Notes under the pieces: model-generated | The model's input: the letters and a program-made list of their open reading frames with translations, nothing else | What the model was told of the DNA's origin: nothing | The model's database searches: none | Source: Vibrio chagasii | Lineage (GTDB): Bacteria; Pseudomonadota; Gammaproteobacteria; Enterobacterales; Vibrionaceae | DNA length: 64,000 bases | Assembly: GCF_024347355.1 (NCBI RefSeq) | Contig: NZ_AP025465.1 | Coordinates: 3,162,001-3,226,000 of the forward strand | Direction: 5' to 3' | Position numbers and translations under genes: made by a program | Shown here: piece by piece, positions 1 to 8,553 of the stretch | Layout: the number at the start of each line of letters is the position of its first letter | How positions within the stretch are numbered: position 1 is the stretch's first letter

Positions 1-252
1 ACGGTTGCATTAATGCCTGCAGCACTAGCAATTGGCGTAGCACCACTAACAGCCGTTGCTTCTTTCGCTGCGGTAAGTGCACTTTTCGTTCTTCCTACTT
101 ACCCTACGCTACTGGCTGCAGTTGAGATGGATGACACAGGCTCAACGCGTATCGGTAACCTAGTATTCAACCACCCGTTCTTCATTCCAGGTGTGGTAAC
201 AATCAGTACTGCGGTAGCACTAGGCTTCGCATTCGGTGGTCTGTTTATCTAA
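1..252 (+). CDS. Anaerobic C4-dicarboxylate transporter (DcuA/DcuB family), 3' end only
   Basis: This is the C-terminal 83 residues of a gene that begins before the window; the reading frame is open from base 1. The segment PTYPTLLAAVEMDDTGSTR, followed by a stretch resembling FNHPFFIPG and a last hydrophobic helix, is characteristic of the Dcu carriers. These exchange fumarate, aspartate or malate for succinate across the inner membrane during anaerobic growth. The visible part has two hydrophobic segments, consistent with the last helices of the carrier. DcuA and DcuB cannot be told apart from this fragment. A strong terminator follows 24 bases after the stop. Confidence 0.88.
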   Translation, partial: TVALMPAALAIGVAPLTAVASFAAVSALFVLPTYPTLLAAVEMDDTGSTRIGNLVFNHPFFIPGVVTISTAVALGFAFGGLFI

Positions 253-275
253 AAACCACTGATGATATGACTCTA

Positions 276-300
276 AAAGGAAGCTTCGGCTTCCTTTTTT
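276..300 (+). terminator. Intrinsic terminator after the Dcu gene
   Basis: A GGAAGC/GCTTCC stem with a short TTCG-containing loop is flanked by A and T runs (AAAGGAAGC, then GCTTCCTTTTTT). It ends the transporter transcript before the 460-bp AT-rich gap. Confidence 0.9.
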
Positions 301-760
301 GTTTATGGCTTAATGTGATTTTTGATGCCCGTCAAATAACCATGACAAACTTTAAAATACGTTCAAAAATAAAGTTTGAATAAAATCCCAAGACTATCCA
401 ACCCATTCTCTATCGATACCTATCAAATCAACCTTCCCCCTATTTACCAACTAACCAAACCGAATATTAATCCAAGCTAATTAACCAAAAAACCTTACGG
501 TTTCTCTCACATTTTTTAGCCCTTTTACTGGCCACTATTTTTGTGAACAGCACCAAACTTAAATGATTAAGTAAAGAATAAAATAACCGAAGCTAAATTA
601 AATACAACTTCATCTGGATTAGTAAATATCAAATAACTTTAATTTAAAACCCGCAATTTATATCGTTGGGTAATTTATAAGTGTCGGTGTATTTACAGTC
701 TATAAATCATTAGTCGCTAATTCACATCACTTTTATTTAAGATGATGTAAGGAGATAGCC
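301..760. other. AT-rich intergenic region upstream of the yfcC-like gene
   Basis: No gene is visible here. The region presumably holds the promoter of the YfcC-family carrier. An FNR-like dyad lies at 413-426 and a ribosome binding site AAGGAG at about 750-755. No convincing -35/-10 pair could be fixed by eye because the whole region is very AT-rich. Confidence 0.5.
413..426. promoter_or_regulatory. Candidate FNR-type site
   Basis: TCGAT-ACCT-ATCAA matches the FNR consensus TTGAT-N4-ATCAA at 9 of 10 defined positions. Anaerobic control would suit both a Dcu carrier and an arginine-deiminase locus. The site is 335 bp from the next start codon, so its target is uncertain. Confidence 0.35.
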
Positions 761-2209
761 ATGACAACTCAAACGATGCCAAGCGAGAAAAAAAAGGGCG
801 GCTTCTTTGCCAACTTTAAATTCCCTTCTGCTTATACCATTCTATTTATTTTAATTGCATTCGTTGATCTACTGACCTGGATTGTTCCAGCGGGTCAATA
901 TGACCGAGCAATGAATGAAGAATTAGGCCGAGAAGTGCCGGTAACCGGAACCTATCAAGCGGTTGAAGGTAACCCTCAAGGAGTGATTGACGTGCTGCTA
1001 GCGCCGATTGATGGCTTCTACGACCACAATAGCTATGAAGCTGCTGCAATCGACGTTTCACTGTTCATTCTGATCATTGGTGGCTTCTTAGGGCTAGTCA
1101 CCAAGACTGGTGCAATAGATGCTGGTATCGAACGCGTCACCGCGCGCCTCGAGGGGCGAGAAGAGTTGATGATACCAATACTGATGGCACTGTTTGCCGC
1201 TGGCGGTACTGTCTATGGTATGGCGGAAGAATCACTCCCATTCTATACACTTCTAGTGCCTGTCATGATGGCGGCTCGCTTTGACCCTCTAGTGGCTGCA
1301 GCGACTGTACTTCTAGGCGCAGGCATAGGGGTGTTAGGTTCCACCATTAACCCGTTCGCAACGGTTATCGCAGCTAACGCCTCTGGCATCCCATTTACTG
1401 ACGGTATCGTGCTACGTGTGGCAATGCTGATTATTGGTTGGGGCATCTGTGTCGCTTACGTCATGCGTTACGCAAGAATGGTGCAAGCAGACCCAAGCAA
1501 GTCGATTGTGTATGACAAGTACGAAGAAAACAAAGCGCACTTCCTTGGTAACTCAAGCGGAGAAAAACTGGAATTCACTGCGACTCGTAAACTGATTCTG
1601 ACTATTTTTGGTGGCTCATTCGCGGTAATGATTTACGGCGTATCCGTTGCTGGATGGTGGATGGCAGAGATCTCTGCAATGTTCCTAGCAGCGACCATCA
1701 TTGTCGGTATTGTGGCTCGCATGAGCGAAGAAGAGTTTACCTCAAGCTTCATTGACGGTGCTCGTGACCTGCTCGGTGTAGCGCTAATCATAGGTATTGC
1801 ACGTGGTATTGTGGTGGTGATGGACCGCGGTATGATCACCGATACGATTCTGTTCTCTGCAGAGCAGATGGTCACAGGGCTCTCATCAGTTATCTTTATT
1901 AACGTGATGTTCTTCCTAGAGATTCTATTGTCATTCCTAGTGCCATCGACATCTGGCCTAGCGGTATTGACCATGCCTATCATGGCACCATTGGCTGACT
2001 TCGCTGGTGTTGGTAGAGACCTTGTGATTACCGCTTACCAATCGGCTTCAGGCTTGGTAAACCTTATTACCCCAACCTCTGCGGTGGTAATGGGTGGCTT
2101 GGCGATAGCTCGTGTACCTTACGTACGCTGGGTGAAATGGGTCATGCCATTGATCGGTATCTTAACGGTGTTCTGCATCGTAGTACTGAGTATTGGTGCG
2201 CTTATCTAG
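761..2209 (+). CDS. YfcC family transporter (DcuC/ArcD-like), probable basic amino acid carrier
   Basis: This 482-residue polytopic membrane protein has a short charged, cytoplasmic-looking N-terminus (KKKGGFF), then about 12 hydrophobic segments with family-typical stretches such as FLVPSTSGLAVLTMPIMAPL near residue 390. It belongs to the YfcC/DcuC superfamily (PF03606). Members next to arginine deiminase genes are usually annotated as arginine/ornithine exchangers; here that is inference from its place just upstream of arcA-arcC-arcB. The ATG at 761 follows AAGGAG at a good distance. A terminator follows, so it is probably its own transcript rather than part of the arc operon. Dicarboxylate or peptide transport cannot be excluded. 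Confidence 0.8.
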   Translation: MTTQTMPSEKKKGGFFANFKFPSAYTILFILIAFVDLLTWIVPAGQYDRAMNEELGREVPVTGTYQAVEGNPQGVIDVLLAPIDGFYDHNSYEAAAIDVSLFILIIGGFLGLVTKTGAIDAGIERVTARLEGREELMIPILMALFAAGGTVYGMAEESLPFYTLLVPVMMAARFDPLVAAATVLLGAGIGVLGSTINPFATVIAANASGIPFTDGIVLRVAMLIIGWGICVAYVMRYARMVQADPSKSIVYDKYEENKAHFLGNSSGEKLEFTATRKLILTIFGGSFAVMIYGVSVAGWWMAEISAMFLAATIIVGIVARMSEEEFTSSFIDGARDLLGVALIIGIARGIVVVMDRGMITDTILFSAEQMVTGLSSVIFINVMFFLEILLSFLVPSTSGLAVLTMPIMAPLADFAGVGRDLVITAYQSASGLVNLITPTSAVVMGGLAIARVPYVRWVKWVMPLIGILTVFCIVVLSIGALI

Positions 2210-2237
2210 CATCCCTTAAGCAAACACACTTCCATTC

Positions 2238-2263
2238 AAAGCCGCTTCGATAGCGGCTTTTTT
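2238..2263 (+). terminator. Intrinsic terminator after the YfcC-like gene
   Basis: The stem AAAGCCGCT/AGCGGCTTT with loop TCGAT is followed by a T run, 29 bp after the stop codon. Confidence 0.9.
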
Positions 2264-2790
2264 AGCTCTATCGTTAGCTCAGCTAGTTTTACCGTTACTG
2301 CAGCCCATTGCGAACTCAGCAGCTCCCGAGAAGCCCCATCTCAACACTCCTACTCATCTGCAAACATCACAGACAAAGTTAACAAGACCACTCATTATTT
2401 ACCAAGGTGATATATGGCGAAATATTTAGTCATTTATTAGCGTTAATTATATTTACAGGTTTATTAAAAGTAACAGCAAAAGATAAATAAACGACTAAAC
2501 CTAATTAAAAACACCTTCATAAGTCCTATTTTAAAGTGTGACAAGAATAACTTTATACGAATTTAATTTGTTAACAGATAATTAATTCCACATTCAAAAT
2601 TAAATATCTAAATAAAAACACTGCATACTTCCACTTTAAGCTCACTTTTATCAATTAAAGTACATTGCATATAAACCCCCACTATTTAGATTTTACTAAT
2701 CCAGATTATAAAAACATGAATAATGTTCCCCCAGGATTAACTATTTAGAAGCAATCGATGATAGGTCAAAGTGCATAAAATTTGTTAAAA

Positions 2791-2812
2791 CCCTTGTTTT
2801 TAAAGGGCTGAG
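2791..2812 (+). repeat. Short hairpin motif, copy A
   Basis: The motif starts with CCCTT, has AAAGGG as its second arm and ends in CTGAG. It matches 19 of 22 positions of copy B at 38118-38139. Both copies lie upstream of a gene and can form a small stem. The function is unknown, and chance cannot be excluded. Confidence 0.4.
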
Positions 2813-2888
2813 GGATAAAAAATGATTTGTGATAGATCTCTAAGAATACCTGAGCAGCAGGCGTAATATTAATTCCAGACAAGAGATA

Positions 2889-2903
2889 TGAATAAATAAT
2901 TCA
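2889..2903. promoter_or_regulatory. Candidate ARG box upstream of arcA
   Basis: TGAAT-AAATA-ATTCA has both perfect half-sites of the ArgR operator (TGAAT-W4-ATTCA), but with a 5-bp rather than a 4-bp centre. It lies 73 bp before the arcA start. Regulation by ArgR or its paralogue at 8554 is plausible; the spacing deviation lowers confidence. Confidence 0.4.
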
Positions 2904-2975
2904 TTCTTCTCAACTGAAAATAAATAATTACTCTTAGCAATAAAAGTAATTCAAATATATAAGAGAGAGACGATC

Positions 2976-4199
2976 ATGAGTAAGTTCTATGTAGGTTCTG
3001 AAATAGGTCAATTGCGTCGTGTTCTAGTTCACCGCCCAAGACGCGCACTGACTCACTTAACACCATCTAACTGTCACGATTTGCTGTTTGATGACGTACT
3101 GGCTGTTGAGCGTGCAGGTAAAGAGCATGACGTATTCACTCAAACGCTACGTGATCAGGGTGTTGAGGTTCTTCTTCTTACTGACCTACTAGCAGATACG
3201 CTAGCTGTGCCGGAAGCGAAAGATTGGCTACTGAACTGCCAAGTGTCTGATTACCGTTTGGGTAAAACTTTTGCTAACGACGTACGCTGCTACTTAGGTG
3301 ACTTACCAAACCTAGAGCTTGCAAAAATCCTAACCGGCGGTCTGTCTTACGCTGAAATGCCGATGAAGTCTTCTTCAATGATGCAAGGCATGTTCACACC
3401 AACCGACTTCATTATTGAGCCTTTACCAAACCACCTATTTACTCGCGACACCTCTTGCTGGGTTTACGGTGGTGTATCGATCAACCCAATGGCGAAACCA
3501 GCACGTCAACGCGAAACCAACCACGTGCGTGCGATTTACCGTTGGCACCCAACCTTCGCAGGCCAAGACTTCATTAAATACTTCGGCGATGAAGAAAGTA
3601 TCAACTACGACAACTCAACGATTGAGGGTGGTGACGTTCTGGTTATCGGCCGCGGCACAGTGCTTATCGGTATGTCAGAACGTACCACGCCACAAGGTGT
3701 TGAGCACTTAGCGTCAAGCCTGTTCAAGCACGGCCAAGCGAAGCAAGTTATCGCTATGCAGCTACCAAAACACCGCTCTTGCATGCACCTAGACACGGTA
3801 ATGACACATATGAACGAAGATACGTTCTCTGTCTACCCTGAGGTGGTGAGTAAAGATGTGAAGTGCTGGAACCTAACTGGTGATGAGTTTGGAGCCGTGA
3901 AAGTGAAAGAAGAAGGCTACTTCGTTACCGCTATCGAAAAAGCACTGGGTGTAGACAAGCTAAACCTGATCACTACTGGTGGTGACAACTTCCATGCAGA
4001 GCGTGAGCAGTGGAATGATGCGAACAACGTTCTTACGGTGAAACCTGGCGTCGTTATTGGCTACGAAGGTAACACCTACACCAACGAGAAATACGACAAA
4101 GCTGGCATCACAGTACTGCCAATTCCTGGAGACGAGCTTGGTCGTGGTCGTGGTGGCGCACGTTGCATGAGCTGCCCAATCGAGCGTGATGGTATCTAA
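2976..4199 (+). CDS. arcA: Arginine deiminase
   Basis: This enzyme hydrolyses arginine to citrulline and ammonia, the first step of the arginine deiminase pathway in the cytoplasm. The 407-residue length is normal for the family. Diagnostic motifs are the N-terminal [15 protein letters not shown] (about 16-30), FTRDTS (155-160), the substrate-binding EGGD segment (about 218-221), and the C-terminal GGARCMSCP with catalytic Cys397. The ATG at 2976 follows AAGAGAGAGA. It is followed by arcC (71-bp gap) and arcB, giving the complete pathway for ATP generation from arginine under anoxia or starvation. An ARG-box-like dyad lies upstream. Confidence 0.97.
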   Translation: MSKFYVGSEIGQLRRVLVHRPRRALTHLTPSNCHDLLFDDVLAVERAGKEHDVFTQTLRDQGVEVLLLTDLLADTLAVPEAKDWLLNCQVSDYRLGKTFANDVRCYLGDLPNLELAKILTGGLSYAEMPMKSSSMMQGMFTPTDFIIEPLPNHLFTRDTSCWVYGGVSINPMAKPARQRETNHVRAIYRWHPTFAGQDFIKYFGDEESINYDNSTIEGGDVLVIGRGTVLIGMSERTTPQGVEHLASSLFKHGQAKQVIAMQLPKHRSCMHLDTVMTHMNEDTFSVYPEVVSKDVKCWNLTGDEFGAVKVKEEGYFVTAIEKALGVDKLNLITTGGDNFHAEREQWNDANNVLTVKPGVVIGYEGNTYTNEKYDKAGITVLPIPGDELGRGRGGARCMSCPIERDGI

Positions 4200-4270
4200 T
4201 CACTTAGACGAAACGGCCAAGTTGAAGCACTCAAATAACCTCAACTTGGCCACAATGAGAGAACACAATT

Positions 4271-5182
4271 ATGACTAAACAAACTGTTGTTGTTGCACTC
4301 GGTGGTAACGCCCTACTTCGTCGCGGTGAGCCGTTAGAAGCTGACGTTCAGCGCCGTAATATTGAAACAGCGGTGAAAACCATCTCGGAAATCGCCAAAG
4401 AGTACAACGTGGTGTTAGTGCACGGTAATGGCCCACAAGTTGGCTTACTTGCTCTGCAAGGTTTGGAATACAAGAAAGTAAATCCATATCCACTGGATGT
4501 ATTGGGTAGCGAAACACAAGGCATGATCGGTTATATGCTGATGCAAGAGTTCAAAAACTATCTGCCGAACCGCAACATCTCATGCATGTTGACCCAAATG
4601 ACGGTTGATCCAAATGATCCTGCATTTGCTGATCCAACCAAACCAATCGGCCCAATCTACGAAGAAGCAGAAGCGCGTGAATTGGCAGAGAAGTTCCACT
4701 GGATCGTAAAACCAGACGGCCAACACTTCCGTCGTGTAGTGCCAAGCCCAAGACCAACCGGCATCGTTGAACATGAAGCGATCACCCAGCTTATCGAAGC
4801 GGGTCACCTAGTGATCTGTACTGGCGGTGGCGGCATTCCAGTGAAAAAAGAGCATGGCAAATTGGTTGGTGTCGAAGCGGTTATCGACAAAGACATGTCA
4901 GCTGCTTTCTTAGCAAAACAATTGAATGCCGATGCACTACTGATCCTGACAGACGCAGACGCGGTTTACCTAGATTGGGGCAAACCGACTCAACACGCGC
5001 TGCGCAGCACTACGCCAAGTGAACTGGCGAAGTTTGAATTTGATGCTGGCTCGATGGGACCAAAAATTGAAGCGTCATGCGAATTCATCCAACAAGGCGG
5101 CAAAGTCGTCGGTATTGGTGCGCTCGAAGATGGTTTGCAAATTCTGCAAGGCCAAGCGGGTACCAACATCACCAAAGATTAA
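4271..5182 (+). CDS. arcC: Carbamate kinase
   Basis: This enzyme transfers the phosphate of carbamoyl phosphate to ADP, giving ATP, ammonia and CO2; it is the energy-yielding last step of the arginine deiminase pathway. The protein has 303 residues. It shows the amino-acid-kinase fold motifs: ALGGNALLRRGEP near the N-terminus, LVHGNGPQVGLL (about 48-59), CTGGGGIPV (about 180-188), and the nucleotide-site segment ILTDADAVYLDWG (about 226-238). It starts 71 bp after arcA behind AGAGAA and is probably in the same operon as arcA and arcB. Confidence 0.96.
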   Translation: MTKQTVVVALGGNALLRRGEPLEADVQRRNIETAVKTISEIAKEYNVVLVHGNGPQVGLLALQGLEYKKVNPYPLDVLGSETQGMIGYMLMQEFKNYLPNRNISCMLTQMTVDPNDPAFADPTKPIGPIYEEAEARELAEKFHWIVKPDGQHFRRVVPSPRPTGIVEHEAITQLIEAGHLVICTGGGGIPVKKEHGKLVGVEAVIDKDMSAAFLAKQLNADALLILTDADAVYLDWGKPTQHALRSTTPSELAKFEFDAGSMGPKIEASCEFIQQGGKVVGIGALEDGLQILQGQAGTNITKD

Positions 5183-5323
5183 TCCACTCGTAAGCTTTTC
5201 AAACCTTGCGAGAAAACTGAATCACCGTTTGAACTGAAATTAATACACAAAAATTGAATCGCGCTTTCTTGAATTTTCTTTCCCTGTAACAGGAAAACGC
5301 CTAAATCTAAGAAGGAATACATC

Positions 5324-6334
5324 ATGGCTTTTAACCTACGCAATCGTAATTTCCTAAAACTACTAGATTTCACTCCACGCGAAATTCAACACTTGTTAGA
5401 TCTTTCAATGGAGCTTAAAAAAGCGAAGTACAACGGTTACGAACAGCCAAAACTGACTGGCAAAAACATCGCACTTATCTTTGAGAAAACCTCAACTCGT
5501 ACTCGCTGTGCATTCGAAGTGGCAGCATTCGACCAAGGTGCTCGCGTCTCTTACTTAGGTCCATCTGGTTCTCAAATTGGCCATAAAGAATCGATGAAAG
5601 ATACCGCTCGCGTTCTTGGTCGTATGTACGATGGCATTGAATACCGCGGCTTCGGTCAAGAGATTGTTGAAGAGCTAGGCGCTTACGCTGGTGTACCTGT
5701 ATGGAATGGTCTGACTGACGAATTCCACCCAACTCAAATCTTGGCAGACTTCCTGACCATGACTGAATACGGTCGTGGCAAGCAGCTGCATGAAATCAAG
5801 TTTGCTTATCTAGGTGATGCTCGCAACAACATGGGTAACTCTCTAATGGTTGGTGCAGCGAAAATGGGCATGGACATTCGCCTTGTTGCTCCTAAGCAAT
5901 TCTGGCCAGAAGAAGGGCTATTGGCTCAATGCCGTGAAATCGCAGAGCACACTGGCGGCAAAATCACTCTAACTGAAGATGTTCAAGAAGGCGTGCAAGG
6001 TTGTGACTTCCTATACACCGACGTTTGGGTATCGATGGGTGAAGCGAAAGAAGCATGGGCTGAGCGTATCAACCTAATGATGCCTTACCAAGTGAACATG
6101 GAAATGCTAAAAGCAACCGGTAACCCACACGTGAAATTCATGCACTGCCTGCCAGCTTTCCATGGCGAAGATACCACGGTAGGCAAACAGCTTGCTGCAG
6201 AATATCCACAGCTAAAAGACGGTGTGGAAGTGACTGATGAAGTGGTCGAGTCGGAATACTCTATCGTGTTCGATGAAGCTGAAAACCGTATGCACACTAT
6301 CAAAGCTGTGATGGTTGCAACACTAGGTAGTTAA
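5324..6334 (+). CDS. arcB: Ornithine carbamoyltransferase, probably catabolic
   Basis: This enzyme interconverts citrulline plus phosphate and ornithine plus carbamoyl phosphate. The 336-residue protein has the carbamoyl phosphate loop STRTR (57-61), HPTQ (135-138), the ornithine-site SMGE (237-240) and HCLPAFH (274-280) with the catalytic Cys. Sequence alone does not separate catabolic ArcB from anabolic ArgF; its place third after arcA and arcC argues for the catabolic role. The 141-bp gap to arcC holds no obvious terminator, and an AAGGAA site precedes the ATG. A terminator follows at 6416-6470. Confidence 0.93.
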   Translation: MAFNLRNRNFLKLLDFTPREIQHLLDLSMELKKAKYNGYEQPKLTGKNIALIFEKTSTRTRCAFEVAAFDQGARVSYLGPSGSQIGHKESMKDTARVLGRMYDGIEYRGFGQEIVEELGAYAGVPVWNGLTDEFHPTQILADFLTMTEYGRGKQLHEIKFAYLGDARNNMGNSLMVGAAKMGMDIRLVAPKQFWPEEGLLAQCREIAEHTGGKITLTEDVQEGVQGCDFLYTDVWVSMGEAKEAWAERINLMMPYQVNMEMLKATGNPHVKFMHCLPAFHGEDTTVGKQLAAEYPQLKDGVEVTDEVVESEYSIVFDEAENRMHTIKAVMVATLGS

Positions 6335-6415
6335 TAAGCTAAGTAATTAAAAAGCTTAGAAGCAAAGCACTCTCTTATTTACAAACCAGTCGATAAGCTG
6401 AGTGCAATAACAGGG

Positions 6416-6470
6416 AAATGCGGGTGGCGTGCATGGGACTTTTCCCTTGGATAAAACCCGCATTTTTTTT
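6416..6470 (+). terminator. Terminator of the arc operon
   Basis: The 10-bp arms AAATGCGGGT (6416-6425) and ACCCGCATTT (6456-6465) enclose about 30 bases and are followed by a T8 run. The large loop is unusual but the stem and U tract are strong. Confidence 0.85.
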
Positions 6471-6598
6471 CATTCGTTTGAAAAGATTATTGCCTAAAAA
6501 AGTCGAAGTTTTTCTGCTTCAACAAAGGCTTAAAAAGAAGTAAAAGCACGGACTAATTTGGCATAAATATCCATGAAATGAATACTTTACATAAACTA

Positions 6599-6626
6599 TT
6601 GCGCGCTGTTTTTATCTGAGTATAAT
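6599..6626 (+). promoter_or_regulatory. Promoter of pyrL-pyrBI
   Basis: A perfect TATAAT at 6621-6626 is preceded, with 16-bp spacing, by TTGCGC (6599-6604). Transcription would start around 6633, just ahead of the pyrL leader. The gap from the arc terminator to here shows nothing else. Confidence 0.7.
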
Positions 6627-6656
6627 CCTCCGCAATTTGTCAAAAGAGAGCAAAAA

Positions 6657-6764
6657 ATGAACCGCAGTTTTGTCGCACATGATTGTCAAACTACACGCCA
6701 AAGAGTGGTGTTGGTGTCATTTTTATTTTGTTCTATTGATCGTTTCGAAGCCTCCTATTTTTAG
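6657..6764 (+). CDS. pyrL: PyrBI leader peptide
   Basis: This 35-codon ORF starts at ATG 6657 behind AGAGAGC and encodes [20 protein letters not shown] and a short tail, ending at TAG 6762. The stop lies between the arms of the intrinsic terminator at 6748-6778. A T-rich stretch (6719-6734) precedes the hairpin. This is the architecture of the UTP-sensing attenuator of enterobacterial pyrBI. When UTP is low, polymerase pauses in the T-rich stretch, the trailing ribosome catches up and covers the terminator stem, and transcription reads into pyrB. The ORF is too short for ordinary gene finders. Mechanism is inferred from architecture. Confidence 0.88.
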   Translation: MNRSFVAHDCQTTRQRVVLVSFLFCSIDRFEASYF

Positions 6765-6778
6765 GGGGCTTTTTTTTG
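6748..6778 (+). terminator. pyrBI attenuator
   Basis: AAGCCTCC pairs with GGGGGCTT (one G-U pair), followed by a T8 run. It overlaps the last codons of pyrL and lies 39 bp before the pyrB start. Read-through is expected only when ribosome and polymerase are tightly coupled. Confidence 0.9.
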
Positions 6779-6816
6779 TCCGCAATTTGACTGTATGCAT
6801 AGAAGGAAGACCCGTT

Positions 6817-7746
6817 ATGGCGCATTCGTTATTTAACAAGCACATCATCTCCATTCCTGAGCTCTCTCGTGATGAACTGGAGCTTATCGTCGATACCGCA
6901 GCAAGGCTCAAGGCTGAACCAAATCCAGAGTTGCTGAGAAATAAAGTCGTTGCGAGCTGTTTCTTTGAGCCTTCAACTCGAACTCGCCTCTCATTCGAAA
7001 CCGCAGTTCAACGCCTTGGTGGCACAGTCATCGGTTTTGATAATGGCGGTAACACATCACTGGCTAAGAAAGGCGAAACACTTGCCGATTCAGTGCAGGT
7101 GATTTCATCGTACGTTGATGCCTTTGTGATGCGTCATCCACAAGAAGGGGCAGCACGCTTGGCGTCTGAGTTCTCTAACGGTGTGCCAGTAGTGAATGGC
7201 GGTGATGGAGCGAACCAACACCCAACTCAAACCCTGCTAGACCTGTTCTCGATTTACGAAACACAAGGCACTCTCGACAACCTCAATGTGGCGTTTGTCG
7301 GCGACCTTAAATATGGCCGCACCGTGCACTCATTGACGCAAGCACTATCAAAATTCGATAACGTGCGTTTCTTCTTTATCGCACCTGAAGTATTAGCGAT
7401 GCCAGATTACATCTGTGAAGAACTGGAAGAGATGGGCATTCAATACAGCACACACAGCAGCATTGAAGAAGTGGTACCGGAACTGGATGTGCTATACATG
7501 ACTCGCGTACAGAAAGAGCGCTTTGATGCATCAGAATACGCACACATGAAATCGGCTTACATCCTCACCGCCGACACATTGAAAGAGGCTCGCCAAAACA
7601 TGAAGGTGCTTCACCCGCTGCCACGCGTCGACGAGATCACCACCGACGTTGATAAAACACCACACGCTTACTACTTCGAGCAAGCTGAAAATGGTGTATA
7701 CGCTCGCGAAGCCCTATTAGCCCTAGTTCTAAACGACACTTTATAA
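6817..7746 (+). CDS. pyrB: Aspartate carbamoyltransferase, catalytic subunit
   Basis: This enzyme condenses carbamoyl phosphate and aspartate in the committed step of pyrimidine synthesis, forming the ATCase holoenzyme with PyrI. The product is 309 residues, close to E. coli PyrB. It has STRTR (53-57), the Lys-containing LAKKGET loop, HPTQT and the C-terminal [10 protein letters not shown]. The frame stays open upstream to 6670, but that extension crosses the attenuator hairpin; the ATG at 6817 behind AGAAGGAAG gives the normal N-terminus ([16 protein letters not shown]). pyrI follows after 15 bp. Confidence 0.97.
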   Translation: MAHSLFNKHIISIPELSRDELELIVDTAARLKAEPNPELLRNKVVASCFFEPSTRTRLSFETAVQRLGGTVIGFDNGGNTSLAKKGETLADSVQVISSYVDAFVMRHPQEGAARLASEFSNGVPVVNGGDGANQHPTQTLLDLFSIYETQGTLDNLNVAFVGDLKYGRTVHSLTQALSKFDNVRFFFIAPEVLAMPDYICEELEEMGIQYSTHSSIEEVVPELDVLYMTRVQKERFDASEYAHMKSAYILTADTLKEARQNMKVLHPLPRVDEITTDVDKTPHAYYFEQAENGVYAREALLALVLNDTL

Positions 7747-7761
7747 GCAGGAGACACAGTC

Positions 7762-8226
7762 ATGGTTAAACAAACTCAACTACAAGTAGAAGCGATCCGT
7801 AACGGCAGCGTCATTGACCACATCCCTGCTCACCTTGGTATCAAAATCCTCAAACTGTTCAAGATGCACAAAACAGAACAGCGCATCACCATGGGATTAA
7901 ATCTGCCATCATCTGCGTTGGGACACAAAGATCTGATCAAGATTGAGAACATCTTTCTAACCAAAGAACAGGCGAACCAATTGGCTCTGTATGCGCCACA
8001 AGCGACGGTCAATCAGATTGAAGAGTACAAGGTAGTGAACAAACTCACGCTTGTACTGCCAGAGCAAATCAACAGCGTATTCTCATGTCCAAATAGCAAC
8101 TGTATTTCACACGGTGAACCCGTTGAAAGTAGCTTTAAAGTTCAGCTAAAACAGGAAAACGTGCAGCTAAAATGCCATTACTGTGAAAAAGTATTCTCTC
8201 GCGAGATCATGAGTGAAATTCGCTAA
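7762..8226 (+). CDS. pyrI: Aspartate carbamoyltransferase, regulatory subunit
   Basis: This is the allosteric subunit that binds CTP, UTP and ATP and tunes PyrB. It has 154 residues. The four zinc-binding cysteines are at 109, 114, 138 and 141, as in E. coli. The N-terminal nucleotide-binding domain begins [20 protein letters not shown] precedes the ATG, and it is co-transcribed with pyrB. Confidence 0.97.
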   Translation: MVKQTQLQVEAIRNGSVIDHIPAHLGIKILKLFKMHKTEQRITMGLNLPSSALGHKDLIKIENIFLTKEQANQLALYAPQATVNQIEEYKVVNKLTLVLPEQINSVFSCPNSNCISHGEPVESSFKVQLKQENVQLKCHYCEKVFSREIMSEIR

Positions 8227-8270
8227 CCCTTATCTTCATTAGTGCCTAGGTCAAAACCTTCCCAAGCACA

Positions 8271-8304
8271 TGGATATTTATTCCCAATGCGGAATAAATA
8301 TCCA
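8271..8304. promoter_or_regulatory. 14-bp perfect inverted repeat: tandem ARG-box-like operator or 3' hairpin
   Basis: TGGATATTTATTCC (8271-8284) and its exact reverse complement (8291-8304) are separated by CAATGC. Each arm also matches the 14-bp ArgR core TGAAT-W4-ATTCA at about 12 positions, and the arm centres are 20 bp apart, which is the spacing of paired ARG boxes. No T run follows, so it is not a standard intrinsic terminator. It lies 44 bp after pyrI and 250 bp before the ArgR paralogue. The rest of the 8227-8553 gap shows nothing firm beyond a weaker half-match at 8404-8417. Confidence 0.5.
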
Positions 8305-8553
8305 CTCACCTCAAGAATAAAGCACCAAAATACAAGCAAATAACCAGAATTTTGTTTGGTGATCGCCTTCAAAAAGATAACTATCCTTTAGTGGTAGACT
8401 GGATGAATAGATGATCATACATCTCGCATACCCGCCCTTCTTTACTTCAGGATTCGTCGGTAAGCCCTAATTAACAAATCGTACTCTACGGCTTTGGGAG
8501 TGCGCACGACGCTATGGACAAGCGGTATCACTGTTGACCTTAAGGAGTTGTTC

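Larger units (their letters stand above)
2264..2975. other. Long AT-rich regulatory gap upstream of arcA
   Basis: About 710 bp contain no supportable gene. The region is strongly AT-rich, as expected for a regulated promoter. It contains a short hairpin motif (2791-2812) that recurs upstream of the CNNM gene, and an ARG-box-like dyad at 2889-2903. A purine-rich ribosome binding site (AAGAGAGAGA) lies about 5 bp before the arcA start. No promoter hexamers can be assigned with confidence. Confidence 0.5.

Noticed and set aside
2829..2844. CRP-like half site TGTGATAGATC upstream of arcA
   Set aside because: Only one half matches the consensus (TGTGA); the other half has two of five bases.
6670..6816. 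49-residue N-terminal extension of PyrB
   Set aside because: It runs in frame through the pyrL/attenuator region; the normal PyrB start with its ribosome binding site is at 6817.
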